Shown one piece after another: positions 17,147-25,590 of a stretch of 27,175 nucleotides of DNA. Under the pieces are notes generated by a model, which did not search any database, was not told where the DNA came from, and saw only the letters and a program-made list of their open reading frames with translations. The stretch spans positions 1 through 27,175 of the forward strand of contig DPEO01000003.1 in NCBI GenBank assembly GCA_003530935.1. The letters run 5' to 3'. This DNA is from Desulfomicrobiaceae bacterium (GTDB taxonomy: Bacteria; Desulfobacterota; Desulfovibrionia; Desulfovibrionales; Desulfomicrobiaceae). Numbering within the stretch: the stretch's first letter is position 1; each line of letters begins with the position of its first letter. Position numbers and translations under genes: made by a program.

Positions 17147-18241
17147 CTAGACGTTGAAGAGGAAGTGCATGACGTCGCCGTCACGCACCACGTATTCTTT
17201 GCCTTCCACCCGGAGCACCCCGGCGGCGCGGCATTTGGCCTCGGAGCCGTGGCGCACGTAGTCCGCAAAGGCGATGACCTCGGCGCGGATAAAGCCGCGT
17301 TCGAAATCCGAGTGGATGACGCCTGCCGCCTGGGGGGCCTTGGCGCCCTCGCGTATGGTCCAGGCCCGCACCTCTTTGGGGCCAGCGGTGAAAAAGGAGA
17401 TGAGCCCCAGGGTTGCGTATCCGGCGCGGATGACTTGGTCGAGGCCGGACTCGGTGATCCCGTAGCTGGCGAGAAATTCGGCCGCCTCCTCGGGCGACAA
17501 GCCGGCGAGCTCTTCTTCCATGCGGGCGCACACCGTAATGGCCTGGGCTCCCCGGCGGGCGGCCAGATCCCGGGCCCGGCGTTGGTGCTCTGTTTCCGTG
17601 GCCAGGCCGGCTTCGTCCACGTTGAGTACGAAGATGACGGGCTTGGCGGTGATGAGCGGGGTTTCGCGCAGCAGCTGCGTCACTGCGGCGTCGTCAAGGA
17701 GTGCGGCGGCAGGGGTGCCTTCCGTCAGAGACTGGATGACGCGGCGGGCGGTCTCCAATTGGGCGGCGGCCTTTTTGTCCCCCTTGGCCTGCTTGGCCAG
17801 GCGTTCGGCGCGGCGTTCCATGGCCGCAAGGTCGGCCAGGAGGAGCTCGGTCTCGATGGTTTCGGCGTCGCGCACCGGATCTACCTCGCCGTCCACGTGG
17901 ACGATATCCGGGTCATCGAAGCAACGCAGCACGTGCACGATGGCCTGGCAGTCGCGGATATTGGCAAGAAATTGGTTGCCCAGGCCTTCGCCCTGGCTTG
18001 CTCCGCGCACCAAACCGGCGATGTCCACGAAGTCCACGGTGGCCGGCACCACCTGCTGGGGGTGGACGAGCTCTGCCAGGGCGGCGAGCCGGGAGTCCGG
18101 CACCGGCACCACTGCCTTGTTGGGCTCGATGGTGCAAAAGGGATAGTTGGCGCTGGCGGCGTTCTGAGCGCGGGTGAGGGCGTTGAACAGGGTGGATTTG
18201 CCCACATTGGGCAGACCGACGATACCGATGCTGAGAGCCAT
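17147..18241 (-). CDS. ychF: Ribosome-associated GTPase/ATPase YchF (OLA1 family)
   Basis: A 364-residue Obg-superfamily P-loop protein; E. coli YchF has 363. G1 is GLPNVGKS (9-16), and a DxxG G3 motif occurs in VDFVDIAGLVRG. The G4 motif reads NVDE where most GTPases have NKxD, which explains the family's preference for ATP. The C-terminal TGS domain covers about 275-364 and ends in GDVMHFLFNV. It is a cytoplasmic, ribosome-associated protein linked to stress and redox responses in E. coli. The start is chosen at AGGAG-N6-ATG; upstream frame extension lacks support. Just before the RBS lies a terminator-like hairpin (18261-18283). Confidence 0.96.
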   Translation of the reverse strand: MALSIGIVGLPNVGKSTLFNALTRAQNAASANYPFCTIEPNKAVVPVPDSRLAALAELVHPQQVVPATVDFVDIAGLVRGASQGEGLGNQFLANIRDCQAIVHVLRCFDDPDIVHVDGEVDPVRDAETIETELLLADLAAMERRAERLAKQAKGDKKAAAQLETARRVIQSLTEGTPAAALLDDAAVTQLLRETPLITAKPVIFVLNVDEAGLATETEHQRRARDLAARRGAQAITVCARMEEELAGLSPEEAAEFLASYGITESGLDQVIRAGYATLGLISFFTAGPKEVRAWTIREGAKAPQAAGVIHSDFERGFIRAEVIAFADYVRHGSEAKCRAAGVLRVEGKEYVVRDGDVMHFLFNV

Positions 18242-18588
18242 GTTCTTCTCCTTGCGGCGCAAAAAAAGGCGGAAGGCTCCGCCCGTGGACTCGCCCCCTA
18301 GCAAAGGGGGGCAGGCGGGGCAAGGGACGGTATCCCCTGCTCCGTGGGGAATTTTGAGACATCTCCTTCAGGGTGCAGGGGGATGCCCTCTGCTGCGTCT
18401 CTTGGTCGAAGCGCCAGGGCGCGCCCTATTGCCGACGATGCCTTGCCGCAGACGCGTTGGAAAATGGACACGCGCCAGGCCGGGAATTTCCTGGCCTGAT
18501 GCTGTTGCGAGGGCGGCCAACGGGGCTTGGAGAAAACTGGAAAGCAGCAGGGGCGAGGCGCAGCCGAGCCGCTCCCGGGAGACTGGCA
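18242..18588. other. 347-bp stretch without a convincing gene
   Basis: Beyond the ychF RBS and terminator, this stretch holds a C/G-run hairpin (GCCCCCT/AGGGGGGC, about 18293-18312), a 12-bp palindrome AGGGCGCGCCCT (18416-18427) and an inverted repeat CAGGCCGGGA/TCCTGGCCTG (18476-18485, 18489-18498; one mismatch, 3-nt spacer). Short open frames on both strands lack Shine-Dalgarno sites and coding-like composition. It may hold the promoter of ychF and the 3' end of the upstream AAA gene. Confidence 0.5.
18261..18283 (-). terminator. Intrinsic terminator directly upstream of ychF
   Basis: On the minus strand GGCGGA-GCCT-TCCGCC (18283-18268) is followed at once by seven T (18267-18261). It would stop minus-strand transcription about 20 nt before the ychF start. 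It either ends an upstream transcript or acts as an attenuator. Confidence 0.7.
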
Positions 18589-20154
18589 TCACGCCACCTC
18601 CCAGCCCACGATCTGGCGCCTTGTCGTGCTGAACTCCACGCCCACTTCGATGACGGTGACGTCCGGGGCGCGGTATTTGGCGGCGTAGTCTTTCTTCTTG
18701 AGCTGGGCGAGGGCCGCGCCGGTGGGTGCGTCGCCGTCGACGACTTTGAATTCCAGTACCCAGACGACGTCCCCTGCCCGTACGGTGAGGTCGCAGCGGC
18801 CCATGAGGCTTACGTCTTCAGGAATGATGGTGACCCCCACCGCCGCCAAATGGCTATAGAACACACTGGCAAAATAGCCTTCGTACTGGGCCATGGGGTT
18901 TTTGCGGTACCAGTCCGCAGGGATGCCCACAAAAAGGCGCATCATGTGCTCTTTGAGCGCGTCGGCGTCACCGGCCTTGAGCATGGCGGCCATGGCATGG
19001 GCCGAGCAGGAAGGTCGCACCGGCACCAAGGCGCGGAAGAGGGACTCGTTGAGGGCCTTGCGCACCTCGCGGTTGGGGAGCCCCAGTACGTATTCCACCC
19101 CCTCTTCACTATCCAGCACCTCGGTAATGGTGAGATACCCGGTTTGCCACAAAAGCGCCTCAGGTTCGATACCATCCACGTCGAAGGCCGAGAGCAGGGC
19201 CTCGCTGGCATAGAGCCGCTCGAGACGCGGGGTGAAAAACTGGTGGCGCGTGAGCCACTCCACGAGAAACGTGGGGGTGGCGGTCTCGAACCACCAGGAG
19301 CGGAACTGGCGTTCCGCCAGAAGAAGGAGCACATCGAACGGATTGTAGACGCTCGTTTCGCTTCCCCAGTGGTAGCCGTTGTACCAGGCGCGCACGGCGT
19401 CCCGATCGAGAGCGCAGCCTTCCTTGATGGCAGCGGCGAACTCCGGGGCGAAGACCGTATCCAGGTCTACTTCGGTATAGCCGCAGATGGTGGCATATTG
19501 AGGGGACAGGGTGATGTCCCGCAGATTGTTGAGCCCGGAAAAGAGGCTCACCTTGCTGAACTTGGACACCCCGGTGAGGAAGACGAAGCGCAGATCCGCA
19601 TCCCGGCCCTTGAGCACGGAGTAGAGGTTGCGCAGGCCCTCGCGCATGGCCCGCGCCGTATTGGGATCGGTGAGGTTATCGAGGATGGGCTTGTCGTATT
19701 CGTCCACCAGGACCACGGCTTGGGTCCCCTGGTGCGTTGCTGCCTCGTGGATGAGGGCATCGAAGCGCACGGCAACGCCTTCGTCGCGGCTGGGAAGCAC
19801 TACCCCCAAGCGCTGGGCATTGTGCTCCAGCTGGACGTGGATGCTGTGGTCTAAAGCTTGGCGGTCTTGGAGCACTCCGCTGGCAAAACTGATGCGCACC
19901 ACCGGATGGCGCGTTGCCCAGTCCCAGTGATTTTCCAGATAGAGGCCGGAAAAGAGCGCTCGGTTTGCCACAAAGGCCTCGGCTAGGGTATCGAGGAAGA
20001 GGCTTTTACCGAATCGCCGCGGCCGGGAGAGAAAATAGTACTTCCCGCTTTCGGCAAGCGCGCTCACGAAGGGCGTCTTGTCCACGTAGTAGTAGCCCTC
20101 GCGCCGGATCTCGGCAAAGGTCTGGATGCCGATGGGCAGTTTCTTGCGGATCAT
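18589..20154 (-). CDS. AAA-ATPase-like protein with C-terminal PD-(D/E)XK nuclease domain (DUF1703 type)
   Basis: A 521-residue protein. The N-terminal AAA-ATPase-like domain starts with the family signature (IGIQTFAEIRREGYYYVDKT, 8-27) and has a Walker A variant SRPRRFGKS (43-51) and a Walker B-like VVLVDEYDKP. The C-terminal region shows a PD-(D/E)XK pattern: D in GRCDLTV, then E-F-K in VWVLEFKV, then a helix AQLKKKDYAAKY. This architecture (PF09820 plus PF08011 by recollection) is common and often multicopy in anaerobes. The function is unknown, with mobile-element or defence roles suspected. GGAGG precedes the ATG by 5 nt. It stands alone between housekeeping genes and looks like an accessory insertion. 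Confidence 0.9.
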   Translation of the reverse strand: MIRKKLPIGIQTFAEIRREGYYYVDKTPFVSALAESGKYYFLSRPRRFGKSLFLDTLAEAFVANRALFSGLYLENHWDWATRHPVVRISFASGVLQDRQALDHSIHVQLEHNAQRLGVVLPSRDEGVAVRFDALIHEAATHQGTQAVVLVDEYDKPILDNLTDPNTARAMREGLRNLYSVLKGRDADLRFVFLTGVSKFSKVSLFSGLNNLRDITLSPQYATICGYTEVDLDTVFAPEFAAAIKEGCALDRDAVRAWYNGYHWGSETSVYNPFDVLLLLAERQFRSWWFETATPTFLVEWLTRHQFFTPRLERLYASEALLSAFDVDGIEPEALLWQTGYLTITEVLDSEEGVEYVLGLPNREVRKALNESLFRALVPVRPSCSAHAMAAMLKAGDADALKEHMMRLFVGIPADWYRKNPMAQYEGYFASVFYSHLAAVGVTIIPEDVSLMGRCDLTVRAGDVVWVLEFKVVDGDAPTGAALAQLKKKDYAAKYRAPDVTVIEVGVEFSTTRRQIVGWEVA

Positions 20155-20187
20155 GAAAACCTCCACGCCAGAAGAGACGACGTTTTC

Positions 20188-20216
20188 CGTGTACCTATGG
20201 GGACATGGGAAGTCAA
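20188..20216 (-). promoter_or_regulatory. Possible promoter of the AAA-ATPase-like gene
   Basis: On the minus strand TTGACT (20216-20211), 17 bp, then TACACG (20193-20188). The -35 is good and the -10 weak. The expected start would give a leader of about 27 nt. Confidence 0.35.
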
Positions 20217-20221
20217 AAGGA

Positions 20222-20234
20222 GCGAAATTTTCGC
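20222..20234. repeat. Palindrome GCGAAATTTTCGC between divergent genes
   Basis: A perfect 6-bp inverted repeat with one central base, a few bases upstream of the predicted AAA-gene -35. A candidate operator; no regulator is known. Confidence 0.35.
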
Positions 20235-20383
20235 GACGCCAATGCGAGCGGCTTTTCCTGGGGGATTGCACACGCCGCAGGGCCAAAATGCCGGAAAGAA
20301 GCGCAAGGGGCGCAGAACATCGTGGGATGTGCCCTTGCCCTGACGGCGGCGCTGATGATAGGGGGAGGGTGAGGAGGACGCCC

Positions 20384-21688
20384 ATGCTTTCGCGCCGCCG
20401 TTTTCTTGCCTTTCTCGCGACGTTGGCCGCGGCCCCGGTGTTTTCCGGGTGCGCCGTCAATCCCGTCACCGGCCGCAATCAACTCATGCTCGTGGGCGAG
20501 GACGATGAGATCGCCATGGACCGGCGCCAGTCGCCCCAGCAATTTTCTGCGGATTTCGGGCCAGTGCAGGACGCGGCCCTGAACGCCTACGTGACGGAAG
20601 TGGGACTGGCCGTGGCCCGCCAGAGCCACCGGCCACAGATGCCGTACTCCTTTCGGGTGGTGAACGCGCCGTACGCCAACGCCTACGCCTTTCCCGGCGG
20701 AAGCATCGCCGTGACCCGGGGGATTTTGGCCCGCCTGGAAAGCGAAGATGAACTTGCCGCCCTTGTGGGACACGAGATCGGCCACGTGAGCGCCCGGCAT
20801 ACTGCGGCGCGTCTCTCCAGCGGCACGGTCCTTTCCGTGGTCTTGGGGGGCGCGGCGGCGGCCCTGGGCGCGGCCAAGCCGGGCCTGCAGGATGTGGCCG
20901 GCGACGTGGCCGGCCTGGGGGCGGGAATCCTCCTTGCCAAATACAGCCGTGACGACGAGCGCGAGGCCGACAGCCTGGGCATGGCGTACATGGTGGCTGC
21001 GGGGTACTCGCCCCAAGGCATGGTGGACCTCATGGCCATGCTGCGCGGGCTCTCCACGCGCGAGCCGGGCCTGGTGGAGATTCTCTTCGCCACCCACCCC
21101 ATGAGTGACGAGCGTTTTGCCCAGGCCGTGTCCCTGGCCCGCCAGCGCTACGCCGCGGCCCTCTCTCGGCCCCGGCGCCGCGAGCCCTTTGCGGCGGCCA
21201 CGGCGCGGCTGCGTGCCCAACTCCCGGCCTTGGAGCGTCTCGAGGCGGCCCAGCGCGCCTTGGGGAACAAGCAGCCCGCCCAGGCGAGGGCCTTGTGCCA
21301 GCAGGCCCTTTCCATCCTGCCGGACGACTACGCGGCCTTGGTGCTCTTGGCCCGGGCCGAGCTTGCCGCGGACGCGCCGCAAGCCGCCGTGCAGACCGCA
21401 CAGCGTGCCCGCGCCGTGTACCCTTCGGAGGCCCAGGGGATCCTTGTCCATGGTCTGGCCGCTGTACGGCTGCGCCGCTTTGCCGAGGCCGTGCACGACT
21501 TCACGCAGGCGCTGCAGTTGCTGCCGGCCGATCCGACGCCGATGTTCTGGCGCGGCTACGCCTTGGAGGCCATGGGCGATCGGCAGGCCGCGGCCCAGGA
21601 CTATTACCGTTATTTACAGCAAGGACCTTCCGGTCCGCAGGCCAAGTACGCCCTGCGGCGTCTCAAGGAGTGGAGATATGTACGGTAG
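20384..21688 (+). CDS. M48 metalloprotease lipoprotein with TPR-like C-terminus (BepA/YfgC type)
   Basis: A 434-residue zinc metallopeptidase. Zinc site: HEIGH at 130-134 and E192 in the EREAD motif. The N-terminus MLSRRRFLAFLA...VFSGC has an SRRxFL twin-arginine-like motif and a lipobox ending at C23, with Ala at +2, so a periplasm-facing, probably outer-membrane lipoprotein. Residues about 225-430 form TPR-like helical repeats. This order (M48 then TPR) matches BepA/YfgC, which cleans up misassembled outer-membrane proteins. GGAGG lies 6 nt before the chosen ATG; the open frame continues upstream but begins in the divergent AAA gene's leader. The end overlaps the MscS gene by 11 nt. Confidence 0.92.
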   Translation: MLSRRRFLAFLATLAAAPVFSGCAVNPVTGRNQLMLVGEDDEIAMDRRQSPQQFSADFGPVQDAALNAYVTEVGLAVARQSHRPQMPYSFRVVNAPYANAYAFPGGSIAVTRGILARLESEDELAALVGHEIGHVSARHTAARLSSGTVLSVVLGGAAAALGAAKPGLQDVAGDVAGLGAGILLAKYSRDDEREADSLGMAYMVAAGYSPQGMVDLMAMLRGLSTREPGLVEILFATHPMSDERFAQAVSLARQRYAAALSRPRRREPFAAATARLRAQLPALERLEAAQRALGNKQPAQARALCQQALSILPDDYAALVLLARAELAADAPQAAVQTAQRARAVYPSEAQGILVHGLAAVRLRRFAEAVHDFTQALQLLPADPTPMFWRGYALEAMGDRQAAAQDYYRYLQQGPSGPQAKYALRRLKEWRYVR

Positions 21689-24020
21689 AGCACTGCTGAT
21701 GTTTTTGGTGCTCGGGTTGGGCGTCTTTTCCTGTCCGTCCCGGGCCTGGACTGATCAGGCACCGGTGGCCGCGGATCAGGTTTTGGAGTCGTTTTTGCAG
21801 GTGAAAAACCTGGAGCTCGACCGTTTGGCCCGCGAGGTGGATGTCGCCCAAAGCGCGGTGAGCGATGCCGAGGCTACCCACGCCCAAGTTTTGGGGCGCA
21901 TGGCGGACCGGCTTCAGGCCTTGGAGGTGGTGGCGCGGCTCATGCTCTCCAACCCCTACGACATGCGCGCGGCCTTGGCCGAGGCCCAGTTCGTGGCCCG
22001 CAATTTGGAGAAAGAGCGCGCCCCCCTGGAAAGTCTCGCCCGGGATCTGAATCTCAAAAACAGTGCTGCCGCCGCCCTGGCGGAAGAGTTGGAGCGTAAG
22101 TGGGCCGCCGCTCTGGACAAGGATGTGCGTACCGGTCTGACGAGCATTCGCGCCCGGGGAAGCAAATTGGTGCAGAGTCTGCGAGGGCTCAGTGAGCGCA
22201 CAGAGAAGCTCCTTACCCAGTACACTGCAGCCCAGCAACGGGCGGCGGCTTTGGTGGCGCAATTCCAGGAGAAGCTCCCCCAGATCTGGGAGTCCGAGTT
22301 CCTCGATCCCAAGCCCTTCCGCCTCTGGCCTTTGGGATGGGCGGCGGCGGCGCAGGACTTGGCGGAGTGGGGGGTCAACATGCGCTTGCTGTTTGGTTCC
22401 CAATGGGCCTCCATCGCCCGGGAAGACCAGGGTATCCTCGGCGTGTTGGTGCTCTTCTGGCTTCCTTTTTCCGCGCTGGGGCTCATGGTGTACCGTCGTC
22501 TGGCCCCGCTCTTTCCTCCGCGCTCTCCAGGACGGCACGTCTCCACGGCCATGGCCATCCTCTGCCTCTCTTTGGGGGTGTCCCTCTTGGCCGCCTTTTT
22601 TTCCGGCCGGGTGAGCCAAACTTCGGTGCTGCTCGTCGCTACGCACAGCCTTATCGTAGGCGGGGCCCAGGCCTTGGGGTGGCGGCTGCGCCTCCTGACC
22701 CGCCCCAACGCCTTGGCGTGGCAGCCGCTTCTTCCTTTGGTGGCCCTTTTTGGCTGCTCCATCGTCTTGGAACTGTTGCGGTTGCCGCTGTGGCTCTTCC
22801 ATGGGGTGTGGCTTGCCCTGCTGGTGTGCACCTCCCTGGCCATGGGTATGGTGCGGCCGGTTTTCCCCTACGAGACGTGGATCCGACGGCTCAACCCGTG
22901 GGTCATGTTCCTTTTGGTGCTGGTGGCGTTTTCCGGCCGGGCGCGGCTGGCCCTTTTAGGGGGAGAGCTGTGGTGCGTCGGCGCCGTGGCCGGCCAGTTG
23001 GCCTTGGGGGTCGTGGCCTTGGCCCATTCGTCCGCGGCCATGACGCCGCGTGAAGGGTGGCGCGCCCTGGCGGCGGAGCTGGGGGCCAGCCTCACCTCCA
23101 TTGTGGCGTGGACCGGGGCGATTTTCGCGGTGCTCGGCTGGCTGGCGGTGCAGTTGGGCTCCAACATGGTCTTCGAGCGCCTCTCCTCCCTGCAGTTCAA
23201 TTGGGGGGAGTTTTCCTTCAATTTTTTGCGCGTGGTCATGGTGTTTCTGCTCTTTCAGGTGGTGCGTTCCCTGGCGGCGGCCTGGCGGGGCATGTTGGAG
23301 AGTGATGCCGTGGTGGCGGGGCTCGACCGGGGCGGCAAGGCATCGCTCGCCCGGGTGGGCATCTACTGCCTGTGGCTCCTCTTTGGCCTGATGGCCATGC
23401 ACCTCTTGGGCGTCAGCCTCACCAATTTGGCGGTCATCGCCGGCGGCCTGTCCGTGGGTATTGGCTTTGGCCTGCAGACCCTCATCAACAACTTCGTGAG
23501 TGGCATGATCCTGCTCTTCGATCGCTCCCTGCGGCCGGGAGACATCATCGAACTGGACGGCCTGCGGGCCGTGGTGCGCAATATCAATATCCGCAACACC
23601 GAGGTGCAGACGTACGACAACGCCACCATCCTCATTCCCAATTCCGAGCTCATCTCCGGCCGCCTTACCAATTGGACGCACAAAAACGACCCGCGCATCC
23701 GGCGCGACATCGCCGTGGGCGTGGCCTACGGATCGGACATCGCCCGCGTCAAAGCCCTATTGCTGGAAGCCGCGGTCGAGCATCCCGCGGTCTTGTCCGC
23801 ACCAGCGCCGCAGGTGATTTTCGCCGATTTTGGCGCCAGCTCGCTGGACTTCATCCTGCGGGTCTGGCTGCGGCACGTGGAGTTTTCCGTAAGCGCCCCA
23901 TCGGAGCTGCGCGAGGCCATTGACCAGAAATTCCGCGAGGCGGGCATCGAGATCGCCTTCCCGCAGATGGACATCCACCTCCGGGAAGGCGACGGGGTGC
24001 TGCGCCTCAGGCGCGGCTAG
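21678..24020 (+). CDS. Large MscS-family mechanosensitive channel (MscK/YbdG-like size)
   Basis: A 780-residue envelope protein. A signal peptide (about 1-23) leads a periplasmic helical region (about 30-215) with coiled-coil character (LDRLAREVDVAQSAVSDAEA). About eight to ten membrane helices follow. The MscS pore helix is GGLSVGIGFGLQTLINNF (from 589), then SGMILLFDRSLRPGDIIELDG (MscS beta domain) and a C-terminal alpha/beta domain to 780. Such channels open on hypo-osmotic tension. Length and periplasmic domain resemble the long MscS subgroup. AAGGAG precedes the ATG by 7 nt; the same frame is open upstream but overlaps the protease gene and has no support. The stop shares CTAG with the convergent DAC gene. 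Confidence 0.93.
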   Translation: MYGRALLMFLVLGLGVFSCPSRAWTDQAPVAADQVLESFLQVKNLELDRLAREVDVAQSAVSDAEATHAQVLGRMADRLQALEVVARLMLSNPYDMRAALAEAQFVARNLEKERAPLESLARDLNLKNSAAAALAEELERKWAAALDKDVRTGLTSIRARGSKLVQSLRGLSERTEKLLTQYTAAQQRAAALVAQFQEKLPQIWESEFLDPKPFRLWPLGWAAAAQDLAEWGVNMRLLFGSQWASIAREDQGILGVLVLFWLPFSALGLMVYRRLAPLFPPRSPGRHVSTAMAILCLSLGVSLLAAFFSGRVSQTSVLLVATHSLIVGGAQALGWRLRLLTRPNALAWQPLLPLVALFGCSIVLELLRLPLWLFHGVWLALLVCTSLAMGMVRPVFPYETWIRRLNPWVMFLLVLVAFSGRARLALLGGELWCVGAVAGQLALGVVALAHSSAAMTPREGWRALAAELGASLTSIVAWTGAIFAVLGWLAVQLGSNMVFERLSSLQFNWGEFSFNFLRVVMVFLLFQVVRSLAAAWRGMLESDAVVAGLDRGGKASLARVGIYCLWLLFGLMAMHLLGVSLTNLAVIAGGLSVGIGFGLQTLINNFVSGMILLFDRSLRPGDIIELDGLRAVVRNINIRNTEVQTYDNATILIPNSELISGRLTNWTHKNDPRIRRDIAVGVAYGSDIARVKALLLEAAVEHPAVLSAPAPQVIFADFGASSLDFILRVWLRHVEFSVSAPSELREAIDQKFREAGIEIAFPQMDIHLREGDGVLRLRRG

Positions 24021-25432
24021 GGCGACGCCCACTGCTCCAGGGGGAGCGGACTGCCCACGTCCCGCCCTTGGGGCTGCCATTCGCAGCGGGTGGAGAGTTC
24101 GGCCCCGTGCTGGATGATGGAGATGGGGCGGTCGGCGCTCACCACCACCACGAAGAGGTCCGGGTGTTCGGCGGAAAACCGCAGGGCGGAGTTGTAGCGG
24201 GCCCCGCGCGCTCGACTCTCGCCGGGTACGGCCTTGCCGTCCATGAGGGTGGCGAAGGCCACGAGACGCAGGGTGCGGATATCGATGTGCAGGGCGCCGT
24301 CCACCCGGGCCAGGGTCTTGGCCAGATCCAGCTCCGCCAGCCGCCGGAGATTGAGGGCGGAGGTGAGGCGCTGGCCGGAGGTGTGGGCAAGCGGCGTGCC
24401 GTAATCCAGGATGAGGGCGCAGCCATGCCGCCGCTCCTGGGCGCTTTTGACGATCTCGAGCACCATGTGCATGATGCCGTAGATGTGGTGCGCGGGCCAG
24501 CGCATCTCCACCAGGGTTTCTTCCAGGGCCACGAGGATGGGCTCGCGGGTGGAGGAGTGGAGACTCCCATCGGCGAAGCTGCAGATCTTTTCCTCCTGCA
24601 GGCTGATGAACCCGTAGCTGCCGAGAAACTCGGCGCCAATGGAATAGTCGGGCAGCCTGCCTGCGCCGATGCCGATGATGTGGGTGCCGTCGCACACCAG
24701 CCGGTGGCGGGTGCCTTCCACGGCCTGAAGGAGTTTGCGCACGTGTTTGGTGTCCTGGAGCAGGGGCCGCTCGTGCGGATCGAGCTTGGCCATATAGTGG
24801 ATGGTGTCCACCAGGTCGGGCTCCACGAAGGCCATCTCACCCACGGGCAGGCGGCCTTCCTCTCGGGCCTTGGACAGGTCGAGGATGGCTGCGAGCACCG
24901 TGTACACCCGCAGGCGAGAATCCATGATGCTGCGGCTGCGTTCATCCACGATGGCGTCCCGCACCGCGTGCAGGGCAAAGTCATGGAGGATGAACCCCGC
25001 GTTCTCCACGGTGCAGGCCCGGCTTTCCATGCTCTGCACCATGAGGCGGCAGGCCTGTTCCAGCCAGCGCTGGGTGGGGAGCACGGAGCAGATGTCCGGG
25101 TGATGGTCCGTGAACCACATCTGCAGGGGCAGAGGCGCCGAGCGGGCGCCGAAAGAGATGATGCCCGAGAGCTGGACGTCCGCGCAGGGGATGAATCCGT
25201 CGTAGGCAGGACCCGCAGGACACAGGGGCGGCGGAAAGCGGGAGAAGATTTCGCGGATCTTGGGTTCGTGCTCCCGCAGCAGGTCTTGGGGGTCGTGGAT
25301 GAACACCGGCCCGGTGTCCTCAAGGGCGTACACCACGGCCACGCGGCTGGGGCCCGAGAAGCGGGAGAGCCCGGCGCCGAGGCCGTCGCAGATGTGGAAG
25401 AGGGTTTTGCGAAAAAGCAGGGGGGTGCTCAT
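24017..25432 (-). CDS. Sensor-DAC (diadenylate cyclase-like) domain protein
   Basis: A 471-residue soluble protein. The C-terminal DAC domain (about 330-445) shows the DGA motif (VDGA, 377-380) and the RGARYNSALR element (409-418). Canonical DAC enzymes, which make cyclic di-AMP from two ATP, have GTRHRAA there, so RHR is RYN here. The N-terminal about 300 residues look like a mixed alpha/beta sensor of the kind found fused to DAC domains in proteobacteria (DACN-type); I cannot name its ligand. The start ATG has GAGG 6 nt upstream; a few upstream in-frame ATGs lack an SD. Activity is unproven because of the changed motif. No neighbouring c-di-AMP phosphodiesterase is seen. Confidence 0.8.
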   Translation of the reverse strand: MSTPLLFRKTLFHICDGLGAGLSRFSGPSRVAVVYALEDTGPVFIHDPQDLLREHEPKIREIFSRFPPPLCPAGPAYDGFIPCADVQLSGIISFGARSAPLPLQMWFTDHHPDICSVLPTQRWLEQACRLMVQSMESRACTVENAGFILHDFALHAVRDAIVDERSRSIMDSRLRVYTVLAAILDLSKAREEGRLPVGEMAFVEPDLVDTIHYMAKLDPHERPLLQDTKHVRKLLQAVEGTRHRLVCDGTHIIGIGAGRLPDYSIGAEFLGSYGFISLQEEKICSFADGSLHSSTREPILVALEETLVEMRWPAHHIYGIMHMVLEIVKSAQERRHGCALILDYGTPLAHTSGQRLTSALNLRRLAELDLAKTLARVDGALHIDIRTLRLVAFATLMDGKAVPGESRARGARYNSALRFSAEHPDLFVVVVSADRPISIIQHGAELSTRCEWQPQGRDVGSPLPLEQWASP

Positions 25433-25472
25433 GAGTGGCCTCGACAGACGCAATAGGCGTATGGGTTCCATG

Positions 25473-25490
25473 GCCCCGTTTTTCCGGGGC
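25473..25490. promoter_or_regulatory. Hairpin GCCCCG-N6-CGGGGC between divergent genes
   Basis: A perfect 6-bp stem with loop TTTTTC, 41 bp upstream of the DAC start and about 100 bp before the HsdR-N-like gene. No T-run follows on plus or minus. Possibly a leader structure or an operator. Confidence 0.35.
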
Positions 25491-25590
25491 GTTGCTCCAA
25501 ACAGAGTATGCTTTTTCGATTTCTCAGGGCAAGGGGCGAGAGCGTCTTTTTTCTTCATGCCCAGTGGACGCGAGCAGTGAGGAGGTCTGT

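Noticed and set aside
18242..18362. Frame starting MSQNSPRS... read on minus upstream of ychF
   Set aside because: AAGGAG abuts the ATG with no spacing, the frame runs out of phase through ychF, and the residues look like translated hairpin DNA.
18373..19854. A 493-codon plus-strand frame
   Set aside because: It is the shadow of the AAA-ATPase-like gene, which has intact motifs, an RBS and the right length.
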